Shown: positions 52,372 to 63,446 of the stretch, piece by piece
How the letters are laid out: each line of letters starts with the position of its first letter
How positions within the stretch are numbered: position 1 is the stretch's first letter
Assembly: GCF_003340555.1 (NCBI RefSeq)
Contig: NZ_QPLJ01000022.1
Coordinates: 1-64,000, forward strand
Source: Jannaschia formosa
Lineage (GTDB): Bacteria > Pseudomonadota > Alphaproteobacteria > Rhodobacterales > Rhodobacteraceae
Direction: 5' to 3'
Length of the DNA stretch: 64,000 bases
Notes under the pieces: model-generated
Told to the model about the DNA's origin: nothing
Databases searched by the model: none
What the model saw: only the letters and a program-made list of their open reading frames with translations
Made by a program: the position numbers and the translations under genes

Positions 52372-53475
52372 TCAAAGCCCTTCGCCGAACGCCTCCCTCA
52401 GATGCGCCATCACGGCGTCCATGCCGCCTTCGGCGAAGACGGCGCGCTGGCGGTCGGCGCCGTTGCCGTCGCGGGCGATGTCATGGGCGCGGGCGACCTC
52501 GGCGCGGCAGTCGAGCGCCTCGGCATCCTCGGCGATCAGCTCCAGCCATTCCTCGACCAGCTCGGGCAGGGGGACGATCGCACCGCGGCCGAAGTCGATC
52601 AGCCCCTCGCGCGTGCCGTGGCGCATGGCGCGCCAGCGGTTCTCCTCCAGAAGGAAGCGGTCGTAGACGCGCCAGCGCTGGTTGCGGTTCTTCAGCCGCC
52701 AGAGCATCCGGTGGGTGCATTGGACCAGCGCCGCCATTGTCAGCGCGTCGTCGATCCGGGGGCAGGCGTCGCAGATGCGCGTCTCCAGCGTCGGGAAGCT
52801 GTCGGACGGGCGCAGGTCCCACCAGATCTTGGTGCCGTCCTCGATGACGCCGAGGTTGACCAGCGTCCCGACCGTCCGGCGCCAGTCCGACCAGTTCGAC
52901 AGGAGCGGCGGCAGCCCCGTGCGCGGCATGTTGTCGAAGACCGTCAGCCGGTAGCTCGACAGCCCTGTGTCCTGTCCCTGCCAGAAGGGGGAGGAGCCCG
53001 ACAGCGCCAGAAGGTGCGGCAGGAAATAGGCAACCTGGGACATCAGGTCGATCCGGGTCTCCTCGTCGGGCAGGCCGACATGGACATGCATGCCGCAGAT
53101 CAGCATCCGCTCGGCCACGCCGCCCATGTCGCGGGCCAGTTCCCGATAGCGGTCCTTGTCGGTGAACTGCTGGTCGCGCCAGTCCGAGAACGGATGGCAG
53201 GAGGCGGCGATGGGGGCGAGCCCGTGGGCGCGGGTCAGATCGATCACCGTGCGTCGCAGGTTCGACAGGTCGGCGCGCGCCTCGGCGATCGTCTCGCACA
53301 CGCCGGTCCCGACCTCGATCTGGCAGCGCAGGAACTCGGGCGAGACCTGCCCGCCCAGCGTCTCCTGCGCCTGCTCCATCAGCTCGGGCGGGGCCTCGGC
53401 CAGCGCGCCGGTGGCGGGATTGACGAGGAGGTATTCCTCCTCGATGCCGATGGTGAAGGGCGGGTCGTCGGGCAT
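52372..53475 (-). CDS. YbdK-type carboxylate-amine ligase
   Basis: 367 residues matching the glutamate-cysteine ligase 2 (YbdK) family: [11 protein letters not shown] (about 9-19), [13 protein letters not shown], and [21 protein letters not shown]. In vitro E. coli YbdK has weak gamma-glutamyl-cysteine ligase activity. Not a full GshA. Stands alone downstream of the L,D-transpeptidase gene, whose terminator lies between them. Confidence 0.92.
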   Translation of the reverse strand: MPDDPPFTIGIEEEYLLVNPATGALAEAPPELMEQAQETLGGQVSPEFLRCQIEVGTGVCETIAEARADLSNLRRTVIDLTRAHGLAPIAASCHPFSDWRDQQFTDKDRYRELARDMGGVAERMLICGMHVHVGLPDEETRIDLMSQVAYFLPHLLALSGSSPFWQGQDTGLSSYRLTVFDNMPRTGLPPLLSNWSDWRRTVGTLVNLGVIEDGTKIWWDLRPSDSFPTLETRICDACPRIDDALTMAALVQCTHRMLWRLKNRNQRWRVYDRFLLEENRWRAMRHGTREGLIDFGRGAIVPLPELVEEWLELIAEDAEALDCRAEVARAHDIARDGNGADRQRAVFAEGGMDAVMAHLREAFGEGL

Positions 53476-53573
53476 GGCGGTCTCCTCGACCGGAGCCTAG
53501 TCGACCGGGCGGGGAAGGCGAACCTTCCCTGAGGTCAAGGCGCCGGGCCGCCGAGGGGAGGCAGGGAGATGCC

Positions 53574-53608
53574 GGGTCCGGGCGCGGTTCCTGTCCATGC
53601 CCGGACCC
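53574..53608 (-). terminator. Perfect 10-bp hairpin after the L,D-transpeptidase gene
   Basis: GGGTCCGGGC and GCCCGGACCC around a 15-base loop, 34 bases past the stop at 53642. A second GC-rich hairpin (near 53610-53630) is between. Probable end of the transpeptidase transcript. Confidence 0.6.
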
Positions 53609-53641
53609 GCCGCCCCCGAGGAGGGCGGCCCGGCGGCCGGT

Positions 53642-54235
53642 TCAGATCAGGCGGACCTGCGTCCCGATCGGGGTGATCTCGTAGAGTTCGGCGATCTTTT
53701 CGTTGTAGAGGCCGATGCAGCCCGAGGAGGACCGGCGCCCGATCTTGCGCGTGTCGTGGGTGCCGTGGATCAGGTAGGCGGGCCAGCTGAGATACATCGC
53801 GTGGGTGCCCAGCGGGTTGCCGGGGCCGGCAGGCATGAACTCCGGCAGGGAAGGGTCGCGGGCGCGCATGTTGGCCGTGGGCGTCCAGGTCGGGCCGACG
53901 GTCTTGCGCACGATCTCGGAGTAGCCAGTGCGGGTCAGCTCGTCGGTCATCGGCACCGAGGTCGGGTAGAGCCGGTAGTCGGTGCCGGTCGAATCCCAGT
54001 AGTGCAGCGCGCGGCTGGTCGTGTCGCAGATGATCGTGGCGAGCCCGAGAGAGTCAAAGTGGTCGCGCCAGTCGATGCGCTGGAAGCTGGAGGTGTTGCG
54101 CCGCGCCTCGGACGGGCCGGTGACGCCGCCGAAATCCTCCATCGTCCGCTCCCGCTCCTGCGCGCGCAGGACGGTGGGGGCGGCCAGGGCTGCGGTCGCC
54201 CCGAGGATCAGGCTGCGGCGGGTCTGGCTGCTCAT
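53642..54235 (-). CDS. Exported L,D-transpeptidase (YkuD)
   Basis: 197 residues. Twin-arginine-like signal TRRSLILGATAALAAPTVL. Catalytic YkuD region: YLIHGTHDTRKIGRRSSSGC with His and Cys, then IGLYNEKIAELYEI. It may crosslink peptidoglycan by 3-3 bonds or anchor proteins to it. Short single-domain form. Probably monocistronic. Confidence 0.92.
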   Translation of the reverse strand: MSSQTRRSLILGATAALAAPTVLRAQERERTMEDFGGVTGPSEARRNTSSFQRIDWRDHFDSLGLATIICDTTSRALHYWDSTGTDYRLYPTSVPMTDELTRTGYSEIVRKTVGPTWTPTANMRARDPSLPEFMPAGPGNPLGTHAMYLSWPAYLIHGTHDTRKIGRRSSSGCIGLYNEKIAELYEITPIGTQVRLI

Positions 54236-54438
54236 GGTGGTCTCCGTTCTGACGTGGTCCGCGAAATCAGCTGGAATGTAGCGATCCCGGCGGAAGGTCT
54301 CAACGGCGTGACGTTCACAACTGCGCGCGGGTGACCTTTCGGCAGGCGGTGAATTGCCGAACGGGGGCCGGGTCCCTGCCCGAATCGGGCCGCAATCCGG
54401 TGCGACGCCGGGCGGGACATCCCCTCGGAGGACCGGCC

Positions 54439-55542
54439 ATGGGCCCGATCGACGCCACCTTCCGCTGCCTCGCGCGCCCTCTCACCTGGAGCGGACGGGC
54501 CGCGCCCTCGGAATACTGGTGGTTCACCCTGGTCTACACGCTGGTCGGGACGGCGGTCTGGCTGGGACTGCTCTGGCCGGTGCTGGAGCTGGTCTGGCTG
54601 GACGCGCAGGGCCTGCCGCGGCCGGTTCCGATCGAGGGCCTGCTGCAGGAAAGGCTGCAGATGATGGGCTGGGCGGCGGTGCTGGGCCTCTGGCCGAGCC
54701 TGTGCCACCTCGCCGTCATGGTCCGGCGCCTGCACGACACCGACCGGAGCGGCTGGTGGTACTGGATCACGCTCCTGCCGCTGGTCGGTCCGCTGATCCT
54801 GCTGGTGCTGCTGATCCTGCCCGGCGACCCCGGCCAAAACGATTACGGCAAGTCGCCCTACGGGCCCGCCCCCGGCGAGGTCGGGCGGCCCGGCGCAGGC
54901 GTCGCCCGCGACCTGCCGCCGCTCGACCCGGGGCTGCGCGCGCCGGTCCCGATGGGCCCGGTGCAGGCGACGGTGAGCTGCCTGCTGGCGCCCCTGACCT
55001 TCCGGGGACGCGCGGGGCCGGGGGAGTTCTGGTGGTTCATGCTGGTCGTCACCACCGCCTCGGTCGCCGCGACGACGGTGCTGGCCTGGCCCGTCCTCAC
55101 GGCAATCGACGCCTGGGAGGCGGCGATGCTGGCCGAGCAGCAGCGCGCCTACGAAACATTCACCGCGGCCCAACCCGTGCCCTTCCCCGACCTGCGCCCC
55201 GTCGTGATGGCGAACTGGATCGGCTGGGCGGCCTATGCGATCGTCGGCATCCCGGTGAGCCTGTCCTGCATCGCGGTGACGATCCGGCGCCTGCACGACA
55301 CCGATCACAGCGGCTGGTGGCAGCTCATCGGCCTGGTGCCGCTGATCGGGCCGGTCTTCCTTCTGGTGCTGCTGGCCGCGCCCGGGCAGATCCACCGCAA
55401 TCGCTACGGTCGTGGCACCGGGGTTCGCGAGGCGCCGGTCCGGGGCAGCGACCTGCCGGTCGTGCCGCGGGACCCGCTGGCCGGCGTCACCACGCCTGAG
55501 GCACTGCGCGCGCTGCGCCAGTCGCGGATGCCGGGGAACTGA
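54439..55542 (+). CDS. Tandem DUF805 membrane protein
   Basis: 367 residues from the ATG at 54439 (GGAGG 7 bases before). Two DUF805 units in one chain: the first has LTWSGRAAPSEYWWFTLVYT and MVRRLHDTDRSGWWYWI, the second has LTFRGRAGPGEFWWFMLVVT and TIRRLHDTDHSGWWQLI. Each has about three membrane helices and the conserved RLHDTxxSGWW loop. A tail (ALRALRQSRMPGN) follows. The usual protein has one unit, so this is an internal duplication/fusion. The linker between the units is proline/glycine-rich (about 150-180). Function of the family is unknown. Confidence 0.88.
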   Translation: MGPIDATFRCLARPLTWSGRAAPSEYWWFTLVYTLVGTAVWLGLLWPVLELVWLDAQGLPRPVPIEGLLQERLQMMGWAAVLGLWPSLCHLAVMVRRLHDTDRSGWWYWITLLPLVGPLILLVLLILPGDPGQNDYGKSPYGPAPGEVGRPGAGVARDLPPLDPGLRAPVPMGPVQATVSCLLAPLTFRGRAGPGEFWWFMLVVTTASVAATTVLAWPVLTAIDAWEAAMLAEQQRAYETFTAAQPVPFPDLRPVVMANWIGWAAYAIVGIPVSLSCIAVTIRRLHDTDHSGWWQLIGLVPLIGPVFLLVLLAAPGQIHRNRYGRGTGVREAPVRGSDLPVVPRDPLAGVTTPEALRALRQSRMPGN

Positions 55543-55978
55543 GCGGGGGCAGCGGACGGGCCGGGAAGGACCTGCCGCAGAGGCTTCTCGTGGCGGGGGT
55601 CTCGTCGGAGGTGATCCGGGCGACGGTCACGCCCGACAGGTCGAGCATGAGGGTGTCGAGATAGCTGACCGCGGTGTCGGCTTTCAGATGAGCCGACGCA
55701 TTTATTCGTGCCGAGGGCTGACCCGCCATCCCGGCTGAGGAGCGTGGCGATGGTTGTCGGAAGCGCGGCGCCGAGGATGACGGACGCAAGGCGGGCCAAG
55801 GCAGTCCGGGGGGCCCTTCTGACCGATCCTCGAACGAGATCTCGTCAGTTGGTCGAGGAGGCCGCGAAGGTCTGCTGCGCGCCGATCCCGCATCGCCGCA
55901 TCCCCTCTCCCTGACCGGGCAGGTCTTCCGGCATGCAGGCTCCGCCCCGACCGCAGAGGGCCGGGGCGGGGTCGCGTG
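55543..55978. other. Intergenic region of 436 bases
   Basis: Between the DUF805 gene and the end of mmsA. A minus-strand stretch (KADTAVSYLDTLMLDLSG) has a protein-like look but no start or family is recognised. Includes the hairpin at 55942-55969. Nothing else supported. Confidence 0.4.
55942..55969 (-). terminator. Hairpin after mmsA
   Basis: CCGCCCC (55942-55948) and GGGGCGG (55963-55969) with a 14-base loop, 10 bases past the mmsA stop at 55979. Likely terminator; no T-run. Confidence 0.5.
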
Positions 55979-57475
<1,497 letters not shown>

Positions 57476-57548
57476 GGGGATCCCTCCTCTTTGGGCGCGG
57501 TGTAGCGCAGGGGGCCTTGCGGCGATAGGGGCGGCTGGGCAGGGTGGT

Positions 57549-57564
57549 CTTGCGGTTCTGCAAG
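57549..57564. promoter_or_regulatory. CTTGC-N6-GCAAG palindrome, possible LysR-type operator
   Basis: CTTGC and GCAAG arms with the T-N11-A spacing (T at 57551, A at 57563) used by LysR regulators. It lies in the 99 bases between mmsA and the divergent lysR gene, close to the latter's ATG at 57575. Confidence 0.6.
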
Positions 57565-57574
57565 GGTGGCGGCA

Positions 57575-58456
57575 ATGGACTGGGACGATCTGCGGCTGTT
57601 CCTCGGCGTGGCGCGCGGCGGCTCCCTCGCCGAGGCGGCGCGGGGGCTGCGGCTCGACCCCGCGACGCTGTCGCGCCGCGTCGCGCGGCTGGAGCGGTCG
57701 GCGGGCGCCACGCTTTTCCTGAAGTCCCCGCGCGGCTACGCACTGACCGAGGCGGGCCATCGCCTGCTGCCCCATGCCGAGGGGATGGAAGCCCGCGCCC
57801 GCGCCGGCGAGGCGGCGCTGGCGGGCGGCGAGGCGCTGCGGGGCCGGGTCCGGATCGGCGCGCCGGACGGGGTGGCGAACCACGTCCTGCCCGCGGTCGC
57901 CGCACGGATCGGGGTGGCGCATCCGGGGCTGGGGCTCGACATCGTGGCGCTGCCGCGGGTCTTCGACCTGGGACGGCGCGAGGCGGACCTGGCGATCACC
58001 GTCTCGCCGCCCAAGGCGGGGCGGCTGATGGTGCGCAAGCTGTGTTCCTACCGGCTGAGCCTTGCGGCGCGGCACGACTACATGGCCGCGCATCCGACGA
58101 TCCGGTCGCGCGAGGACCTGCGCGGCCATCGCGTGGTGGGCTACATCCCCGACATGATCTTCGACGCCGATCTCGACTATCTGGGCGAGATCGGCGCGGA
58201 CATGCCGGGGCTCGCCTCGAACTCCGCCTCGGTGCAGCTGGGGCTTCTGCGCGCCGGCGGCGGGCTCGGGATCGTCCACGACTTCATGCTGCCCGCTGCG
58301 CCGGAGCTGGTCCGCGTGCTGCCCGACACCGTCCGGCTGACCCGCGCCTACCACCTGACCCGCCACCGCGACGCCGCCGGGCCGCTGGTCACGCGCGTCG
58401 CCGACCTGCTGGCCGAGGGGGTCCGGGCCGAGGTCGCGCGATTGGAAACGGATTGA
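57575..58456 (+). CDS. LysR-family transcriptional regulator
   Basis: 293 residues from the ATG at 57575; an in-frame GTG 9 bases upstream is an alternative start. Winged helix: LRLFLGVARGGSLAEAARGL (about 6-25), LDPATLSRRVARLERSAGAT (about 28-47). The C-terminal effector domain begins near 90 (LRGRVRIGAPDG). Divergent from mmsA, with a fitting palindrome between, so probably controls mmsA. Inducer unknown. Confidence 0.9.
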   Translation: MDWDDLRLFLGVARGGSLAEAARGLRLDPATLSRRVARLERSAGATLFLKSPRGYALTEAGHRLLPHAEGMEARARAGEAALAGGEALRGRVRIGAPDGVANHVLPAVAARIGVAHPGLGLDIVALPRVFDLGRREADLAITVSPPKAGRLMVRKLCSYRLSLAARHDYMAAHPTIRSREDLRGHRVVGYIPDMIFDADLDYLGEIGADMPGLASNSASVQLGLLRAGGGLGIVHDFMLPAAPELVRVLPDTVRLTRAYHLTRHRDAAGPLVTRVADLLAEGVRAEVARLETD

Positions 58457-58540
58457 TCCCGGCGAACTGAAGGAAAGAACGTGGCCATACTGGGGCAGAA
58501 GATGGCAGGCTTGGGGCGTATAGTCGAAAGGTCTGCCGTC

Positions 58541-58870
58541 ATGTCGATCCGTCTCGCCGCCGCGCTTCTGTCCGCAACGCTCCTCGCCCCTGCCGCGCAG
58601 GCGCAGGTCGCCTCGCCGCAGGTGCTTTGCGGCTCGATGGGGGAGCTGGCCGTCGCGGTGATGCAGAACCGGCAATACGGCGTCCCGCGCGAGGACATGC
58701 TGGCGCTCGCCCCCGAGGACGGGCGCGAGGTCCGCGTGTTCCGCGCCCTGATCGCCGAAGCCTATGCCCTGCCGGTGCAGGAAACGCGTACCGGGCGGGA
58801 GGATGCGATCCAAGGCTTCCGCGCCGCGATCGAGGCGAGCTGCATCCAGACGATCCGCGGCATCACCTGA
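58541..58870 (+). CDS. Small exported hypothetical protein
   Basis: 109 residues from the ATG at 58541. Signal peptide MSIRLAAALLSATLLAPAA, cleavage near AQAQ. Mature part has two cysteines (VLCGSMGELAVAV and EASCIQTIRG) that could pair, and a helical core. No known family. Followed by a strong hairpin. Confidence 0.7.
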   Translation: MSIRLAAALLSATLLAPAAQAQVASPQVLCGSMGELAVAVMQNRQYGVPREDMLALAPEDGREVRVFRALIAEAYALPVQETRTGREDAIQGFRAAIEASCIQTIRGIT

Positions 58871-58885
58871 ACCGCGCGGGGGGAA

Positions 58886-58905
58886 GGGGCTCGGACGCGA
58901 GCCCC
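58886..58905 (+). terminator. Hairpin after the small exported protein
   Basis: GGGGCTC and GAGCCCC around GGACGC, 16 bases past the stop. A second, near-perfect stem (GGACGGGGCCCC / GGGGCCCTGTCC) lies just after it. Confidence 0.55.
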
Positions 58906-59076
58906 GAAACGGACGGGGCCCCGGGTGTGTGTGAGGGGCCCTGTCCGCATGTCCGGCATCCTGCGGCCCGATGCGCGAAGGCCGGCGCCAAATCCCCGCT
59001 CCGCAAGCCAGACTTGACTTGACGCCGGGGCAGGCCGACGCTGGCCGCAATCGTTCGCGGCATGGGAGGACCGAAC

Positions 59077-59511
59077 ATGTTCGTCACCAAGATTCTGGAC
59101 GGGAAGGCCCACAAGGGCGTGCTGACCATCGACCCCGGTGCCTCGGTCGCGGACGCGGTCGCGGAGCTTGCGGCGCGGCGCATCGGTGCCCTGGTCGTCA
59201 GCAGCGATGGCCGCCACGCCGAGGGCATCCTGTCGGAGCGCGACATCGTGCGCGAGCTGGGCCGCTCCGGCGGAAAGGTGCTGGAGCAGAAGGTGTCGGA
59301 CCTGATGACCACCGACCTGCATACCTGCGCCCCCAACGAGCGCTCCGAGGCCGTCCTGCAGAGCATGACCGACGGCCGGTTCCGCCACATGCCTGTCGTC
59401 GAGGACGGGCTTCTGGTCGGGCTGATCTCGCTGGGCGACGTGGTCAAGGCGCGGCTGAGCGAGGTGTCGATGGAGAAGAGCGCGCTGGAGGCGATGATCG
59501 CCGGGCAGTGA
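59077..59511 (+). CDS. CBS-domain-pair protein
   Basis: 144 residues; ATG at 59077 after GGGAGGA. A single Bateman module of two CBS motifs: PGASVADAVAELAARRIGAL and ILSERDIVRELGRSGGKVLE in the first, DLHTCAPNERSEAVLQSMT and RFRHMPVVEDGLLVGLISLG in the second. Such proteins bind AMP, ATP, S-adenosylmethionine or c-di-AMP. Ligand and target unknown. Confidence 0.9.
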   Translation: MFVTKILDGKAHKGVLTIDPGASVADAVAELAARRIGALVVSSDGRHAEGILSERDIVRELGRSGGKVLEQKVSDLMTTDLHTCAPNERSEAVLQSMTDGRFRHMPVVEDGLLVGLISLGDVVKARLSEVSMEKSALEAMIAGQ

Positions 59512-59585
59512 CGCCGGCCCATTGACCACAGCTTGTCACGGGCGGGAGGGCGGCGCAGTCTGGTCCTCCCGCACCGGAGACTTTC

Positions 59586-60791
59586 ATGGACTTCACCCTG
59601 CCGCCGCATGCCGCGGACTTCGTCGCGCGGATCGACTCCTTCGTCGAGACGCATCTGCTGCCGCTGGAGGCCGACCCCGCCGCCTGGGACGCGCATGAGA
59701 ACATCGCCGAGGTGCCACTGGCCGAGATGCGTGCCAGGGCGAAGGCCGAGGGGCTCTGGTGCCTCGGGCTGAAGCCCGAGAGTGGCGGGCAGGGGCTGCC
59801 GATGACGGCGCTCGCCGCCTGCTACGAGGCGATGAACCGGTCGGTCTTCGGGCCGGTCTGCTTCAACGCCGCCGCCCCCGACGACGGGAACATGCGCGTG
59901 CTGGAGCAGCTGGGCACTGAGGCGCAGAAGGCGCGCTGGCTGGCGCCCATCGTCTCGGGCGGGGTTCGGTCGGCCTTCGCCATGACCGAGCCCGCGCCGG
60001 GCGGCGGCTCCGACCCCGGCATGATGCGGACCCGGGCGCGGCGCGACGGCGACGACTATGTCGTCGAGGGCACGAAATGGTTCATCACCGGGGCCGGCGT
60101 GGCGGAGCATTTCATCCTGCTCGCCCGCACCTCGGACGATGCCCGCCGCGGCCACACCGCCTTCCTGTTCCACCGCGACGATCCCGGCTGGGAGATCGTC
60201 CGCCGCATCCCGATCATGGGCCCGGAGGAGCATGGCGGCCATTGCGAGCTGCGCTTCGAGGGGCTGCGCGTGCCCTCGGAGAACGTCCTGCTGGAGGAGG
60301 GGAGGGGGCTGAAGGTCGTGCAGACCCGGCTCGGCCCCGCACGGCTGACCCATTGCATGCGGTGGCTGGGGCTGGCGAAGCGCTGCGTCGAGATCGCGAC
60401 GGACTACGCCGCGCGCCGCGAGGGCTTCGGCGTGCGGCTGGCCGACCGCGAGAGCGTGCAGGTCATGCTGGGCGACCTCGCCATGGAGATCGAGATCGGG
60501 CGGATGCTGACGATGAAGGCCGCCTGGGAGATCGAGCGCGGGGGCTTCGCCCGCAAGGAGGTTTCGATGGCCAAGGTCCATGTCGCGAACCTGCTGCACA
60601 AGGCCGCCGACGTGGGCATCCAGATCAACGGGGCGCGGGGCTACAGCCGGGACACGGTGCTGGAATGGATCTACCGTTATGCCCGGCAGGCCCGGCTGGT
60701 CGACGGGGCCGACGAGGTCCACAAGATGGTGCTGCACCGGGAGCTGGTCGCCGAGGGCCGCGGCTTCTGGCGCTGGGAAACGGCGGAATGA
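59586..60791 (+). CDS. ACAD10/11-like acyl-CoA dehydrogenase
   Basis: 401 residues. ACAD landmarks: AMTEPAPGGGSDPGMMRTRA (about 135-155), GFGVRLADRESVQVMLGDLA, and the C-terminal QINGARGYSRDTVLEWIYRY. In place of the Glu base there is an Asp in VDGADEVHKM, a signature of the ACAD10/11 group. Those enzymes act on 4-hydroxyacyl-CoA or phosphorylated derivatives. Followed by a kinase-like gene, the same pairing as in ACAD10/11, so the two likely act in one pathway. Confidence 0.88.
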   Translation: MDFTLPPHAADFVARIDSFVETHLLPLEADPAAWDAHENIAEVPLAEMRARAKAEGLWCLGLKPESGGQGLPMTALAACYEAMNRSVFGPVCFNAAAPDDGNMRVLEQLGTEAQKARWLAPIVSGGVRSAFAMTEPAPGGGSDPGMMRTRARRDGDDYVVEGTKWFITGAGVAEHFILLARTSDDARRGHTAFLFHRDDPGWEIVRRIPIMGPEEHGGHCELRFEGLRVPSENVLLEEGRGLKVVQTRLGPARLTHCMRWLGLAKRCVEIATDYAARREGFGVRLADRESVQVMLGDLAMEIEIGRMLTMKAAWEIERGGFARKEVSMAKVHVANLLHKAADVGIQINGARGYSRDTVLEWIYRYARQARLVDGADEVHKMVLHRELVAEGRGFWRWETAE

Positions 60792-60891
60792 GCGCGCTCG
60801 ATCCGTCGCCTTCCCATGCTCCGTCGCGGGCGGCCGAGGGATTTCGGCCTCAAGCCGACCACCGGGCGCCGTCGTCGGAGCGGCGCGCGCC

Positions 60892-61893
60892 ATGGACCTG
60901 ACCGCCCTCCGCGCCCTGCTGGCCGACCGCCTCGGCGCCGACGAGGGCCGGTTCGAGTTGACCCCGATCTCCGGCGGCCAGTCGAACCCGACCTTCTTCC
61001 TCGATCACGGCGCACGGCGCCTCGTGTTGCGCAAGCAGCCGGACGGACCGATCCTGAAGGGCGCCCATGCCATCGACCGCGAATACCGCGTGCTGGAGGC
61101 GCTGGCGCCGACCGCCGTCCCCGTGCCTGCGCCCGTCCTGTTCCATGCCGACCCGGAGCCGCTCGGCACGCCCTTCTACCTGATGGAACGGGTCGAGGGC
61201 CGCGTCCTGACCGACACCGCGCTGGCCGATCTGCCGCGGGAGGATCGCGTCCCGACCTGGATGGCCGTGGCCGATGCGCTCGCCGCGATGCATGCCGTCG
61301 ATCCTGTGGCTGTGGGCCTCGGCGATTACGGGCGGCCCGGCGACTATTTCGGCCGGCAGCTGGCGCGCTGGGATCGGCAGTACCGTGCCTCGCCCTCCGG
61401 TCCCGTGCCCGAGATCGGGGCGCTGTTCGACTGGCTCACCGCGCATCGCCCGCCCGACGACGGGGCCGTCGCGCTCTGCCACGGAGATTTCCGGCTGGGC
61501 AACCTGCTGTTCCACCCGACCAAGCCGCGGGTCGTCGCCATTCTCGATTGGGAGTTGTCGACGCTGGGGCACCCGCTGGCCGATCTCGGCTTCTGCTGCA
61601 TGCCCTGGCACACGGCGCCGGAGGAGTATGGCGGGCTGCTCGGCCTCGACCTCGCCGGGCGCGCCCTGCCGGAGGAGGCCGCCTTCGTCGCCCGCTACAT
61701 GGCCGCGCGCCCCGGCTCGGCGCCCTTGCTCCCGTTCCACCGGGCCTTCGCGCTCTACCGCTTCGCGGTGATCTTCGTCGGCATCGCCGACCGCGCGGCG
61801 GCAGGCTCGGCCGCCGATCCCGAGGCGGCGAAGCTCGGCCCGCTGGCGCGGCGTTTCGCGGTGCGGGGGCTGGAGGTCAGCGCCGGCGGATGA
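60892..61893 (+). CDS. Aminoglycoside-phosphotransferase-like kinase (ACAD10/11 partner)
   Basis: 333 residues; ATG at 60892. APH fold: [20 protein letters not shown] (about 24-43) is the nucleotide loop, [14 protein letters not shown] the catalytic loop with Asp, and [17 protein letters not shown] the metal-binding Asp. In ACAD10/11 systems the kinase phosphorylates the 4-hydroxyl of an acyl-CoA so that it can be eliminated by the dehydrogenase partner; inference for here. It starts about 100 bases after the dehydrogenase gene. Confidence 0.88.
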   Translation: MDLTALRALLADRLGADEGRFELTPISGGQSNPTFFLDHGARRLVLRKQPDGPILKGAHAIDREYRVLEALAPTAVPVPAPVLFHADPEPLGTPFYLMERVEGRVLTDTALADLPREDRVPTWMAVADALAAMHAVDPVAVGLGDYGRPGDYFGRQLARWDRQYRASPSGPVPEIGALFDWLTAHRPPDDGAVALCHGDFRLGNLLFHPTKPRVVAILDWELSTLGHPLADLGFCCMPWHTAPEEYGGLLGLDLAGRALPEEAAFVARYMAARPGSAPLLPFHRAFALYRFAVIFVGIADRAAAGSAADPEAAKLGPLARRFAVRGLEVSAGG

Positions 61894-61902
61894 ACCGGGG
61901 GG

Positions 61903-61924
61903 CATCGCGGGGCGACCCGCGATG
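61903..61924. terminator. Perfect 9-bp hairpin between convergent genes
   Basis: CATCGCGGG and CCCGCGATG around GCGA, between the ends of the kinase gene and the glycosyltransferase gene. Symmetric; may end both transcripts. Confidence 0.65.
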
Positions 61925-61955
61925 GGCCGCCGGTCGATCGGCGGCTCGCCCGGGC

Positions 61956-62768
61956 TCAAGCAGGCGCGAAGCTGCGTGCGATGGCCGCGAGGTCGAGGCC
62001 GAAGCGGGTCTCCAGCTCGGCCTTCTGTGCGCGGGTCGCGGGGCGCAGGCGGTCCAGCGCGTCGGGCATGCGGCTGTCGTTGGTGCCGTCGATCCCGCGC
62101 AGCCACATCCGCGGCTCGGGGAAGGAGAGGGCCGGCATCAGTCGGCCCAACTTGTGATGCGGGAAATGCAGCGCCGTGCGCTTGCTCGCAGGGCGCAGGA
62201 CCAGCGCTTGGGCGACGCCGAGATGGCTGCGCCGCGCCTCCTCGACCAGCGGGCCGTCCGGGGTGAGGCGCAGCATCATTCCCGAGGTGAAGTCGACCGC
62301 CATCGCCCCGTGGCGGCGCCAGAGCGGCAGGACCTCCGTCACCGTTTCTCGCAGGCGCTGAACGAAATCGAGCGCCACCCCGTCGTCGTCGTCCTGCCGG
62401 AACTGGACGCTGGGCGGGCCGGGCGCCCGGAGCCGGGTCTGCACGATCTCGGCCATGGCGTCGCGCTGGTTCATCGGGCGGTGAAAGATCACCTCGGCGC
62501 CGGGCAGCGTCGCGGCGGAGGCCAGCAGGCGGCCGCGCCAGGGCTCCGGCAGGGCGTCGCCGGTGACGATCAGCGTGCGGAAGCCCGGGTCGGTCTGCTT
62601 GCGCAGGGTCGCGAGGCAGACATGCTCCAGCGTGCGCATCCGCGCCTCCATCCGCGCGGGCGCCCAGAGATGGGCCTGCCGCTCGGCCACCGTCGCGTGC
62701 TCGGTCTGGAAGCCGCCGAGGCCGGGATAGGCGAAGCGGACGAGCGCGAGGATCTGGAGGTCGGGCAT
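61956..62768 (-). CDS. Putative glycosyltransferase (rhamnosyltransferase-like)
   Basis: 270 residues from the ATG at 62768. Resembles the bacterial putative rhamnosyl-transferase family: [34 protein letters not shown]-like helix-strand, [19 protein letters not shown] (about 125-143) with acidic metal-binding residues, and [11 protein letters not shown]. Cytoplasmic. Sugar and acceptor unknown; no glycan operon adjoins it. It is divergent from rpsL with 285 bases between. Confidence 0.75.
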   Translation of the reverse strand: MPDLQILALVRFAYPGLGGFQTEHATVAERQAHLWAPARMEARMRTLEHVCLATLRKQTDPGFRTLIVTGDALPEPWRGRLLASAATLPGAEVIFHRPMNQRDAMAEIVQTRLRAPGPPSVQFRQDDDDGVALDFVQRLRETVTEVLPLWRRHGAMAVDFTSGMMLRLTPDGPLVEEARRSHLGVAQALVLRPASKRTALHFPHHKLGRLMPALSFPEPRMWLRGIDGTNDSRMPDALDRLRPATRAQKAELETRFGLDLAAIARSFAPA

Positions 62769-62817
62769 GGGGCAGGTGGTCGCAGGCGGATGCGGCAGGA
62801 GCAAGGCGGCAGGCGCG

Positions 62818-62846
62818 TTGACACCCCTCGGCCGATCCCTTATGTG
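62818..62846 (+). promoter_or_regulatory. Sigma-70-type promoter of the rpsL-rpsG operon
   Basis: TTGACA (62818-62823), 17-base spacer, TATGTG (62841-62846). About 205 bases lie between it and the rpsL ATG, giving a long 5' leader. Placement and spacing fit a strong housekeeping promoter. Confidence 0.6.
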
Positions 62847-63053
62847 CCGGCTCAATTCGGTCGGGGTGCGCCTGTCGCGCCTTGCCCGGCACGCCAGAAC
62901 CGTCGGTCAAGATCCGGGATACTGCTTCCCGCGTCCTCTGTCACCCAACCGCATCGTCCAGGTCGGAATTCCGGGCGGCTGCGGTCGTCGCGTTTTGCCC
63001 GGGTCGGTCGTGCCGGAAGACAGAGACATCGAACGAGACGGAAGCCAGAGAAC

Positions 63054-63425
63054 ATGCCAACGATCCAGCAGCTTATCCGCAAGCCGCGCCAGCCGAAGGT
63101 CAAGCGCTCCAAGTCGCAGCACCTCGAGTCGTGCCCGCAGAAGCGCGGCGTCTGCACGCGCGTCTACACCACCACGCCGAAGAAGCCGAACTCGGCCATG
63201 CGGAAGGTCGCCAAGGTGCGCCTGACCAACGGGTTCGAGGTCATCTCCTACATCCCGGGCGAGAGCCACAACCTGCAGGAGCACTCGGTGGTCCTGATCC
63301 GCGGCGGCCGCGTGAAGGACCTTCCCGGCGTGCGCTACCACATCCTGCGCGGCGTGCTCGACACGCAGGGCGTCAAGGACCGCCGCCAGCGCCGCTCCAA
63401 GTACGGCGCCAAGCGTCCGAAGTGA
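63054..63425 (+). CDS. rpsL: 30S ribosomal protein S12
   Basis: 123 residues, standard length: [20 protein letters not shown] start, [20 protein letters not shown] with the lysine at the position known for streptomycin resistance changes (K43 in E. coli), and [18 protein letters not shown] with the second such lysine (K88). Both are wild-type lysines. Part of the 30S decoding centre. First gene of the str operon. Confidence 0.97.
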   Translation: MPTIQQLIRKPRQPKVKRSKSQHLESCPQKRGVCTRVYTTTPKKPNSAMRKVAKVRLTNGFEVISYIPGESHNLQEHSVVLIRGGRVKDLPGVRYHILRGVLDTQGVKDRRQRRSKYGAKRPK

Positions 63426-63446
63426 CCCGCCCCCCGGCCGGTTCCT

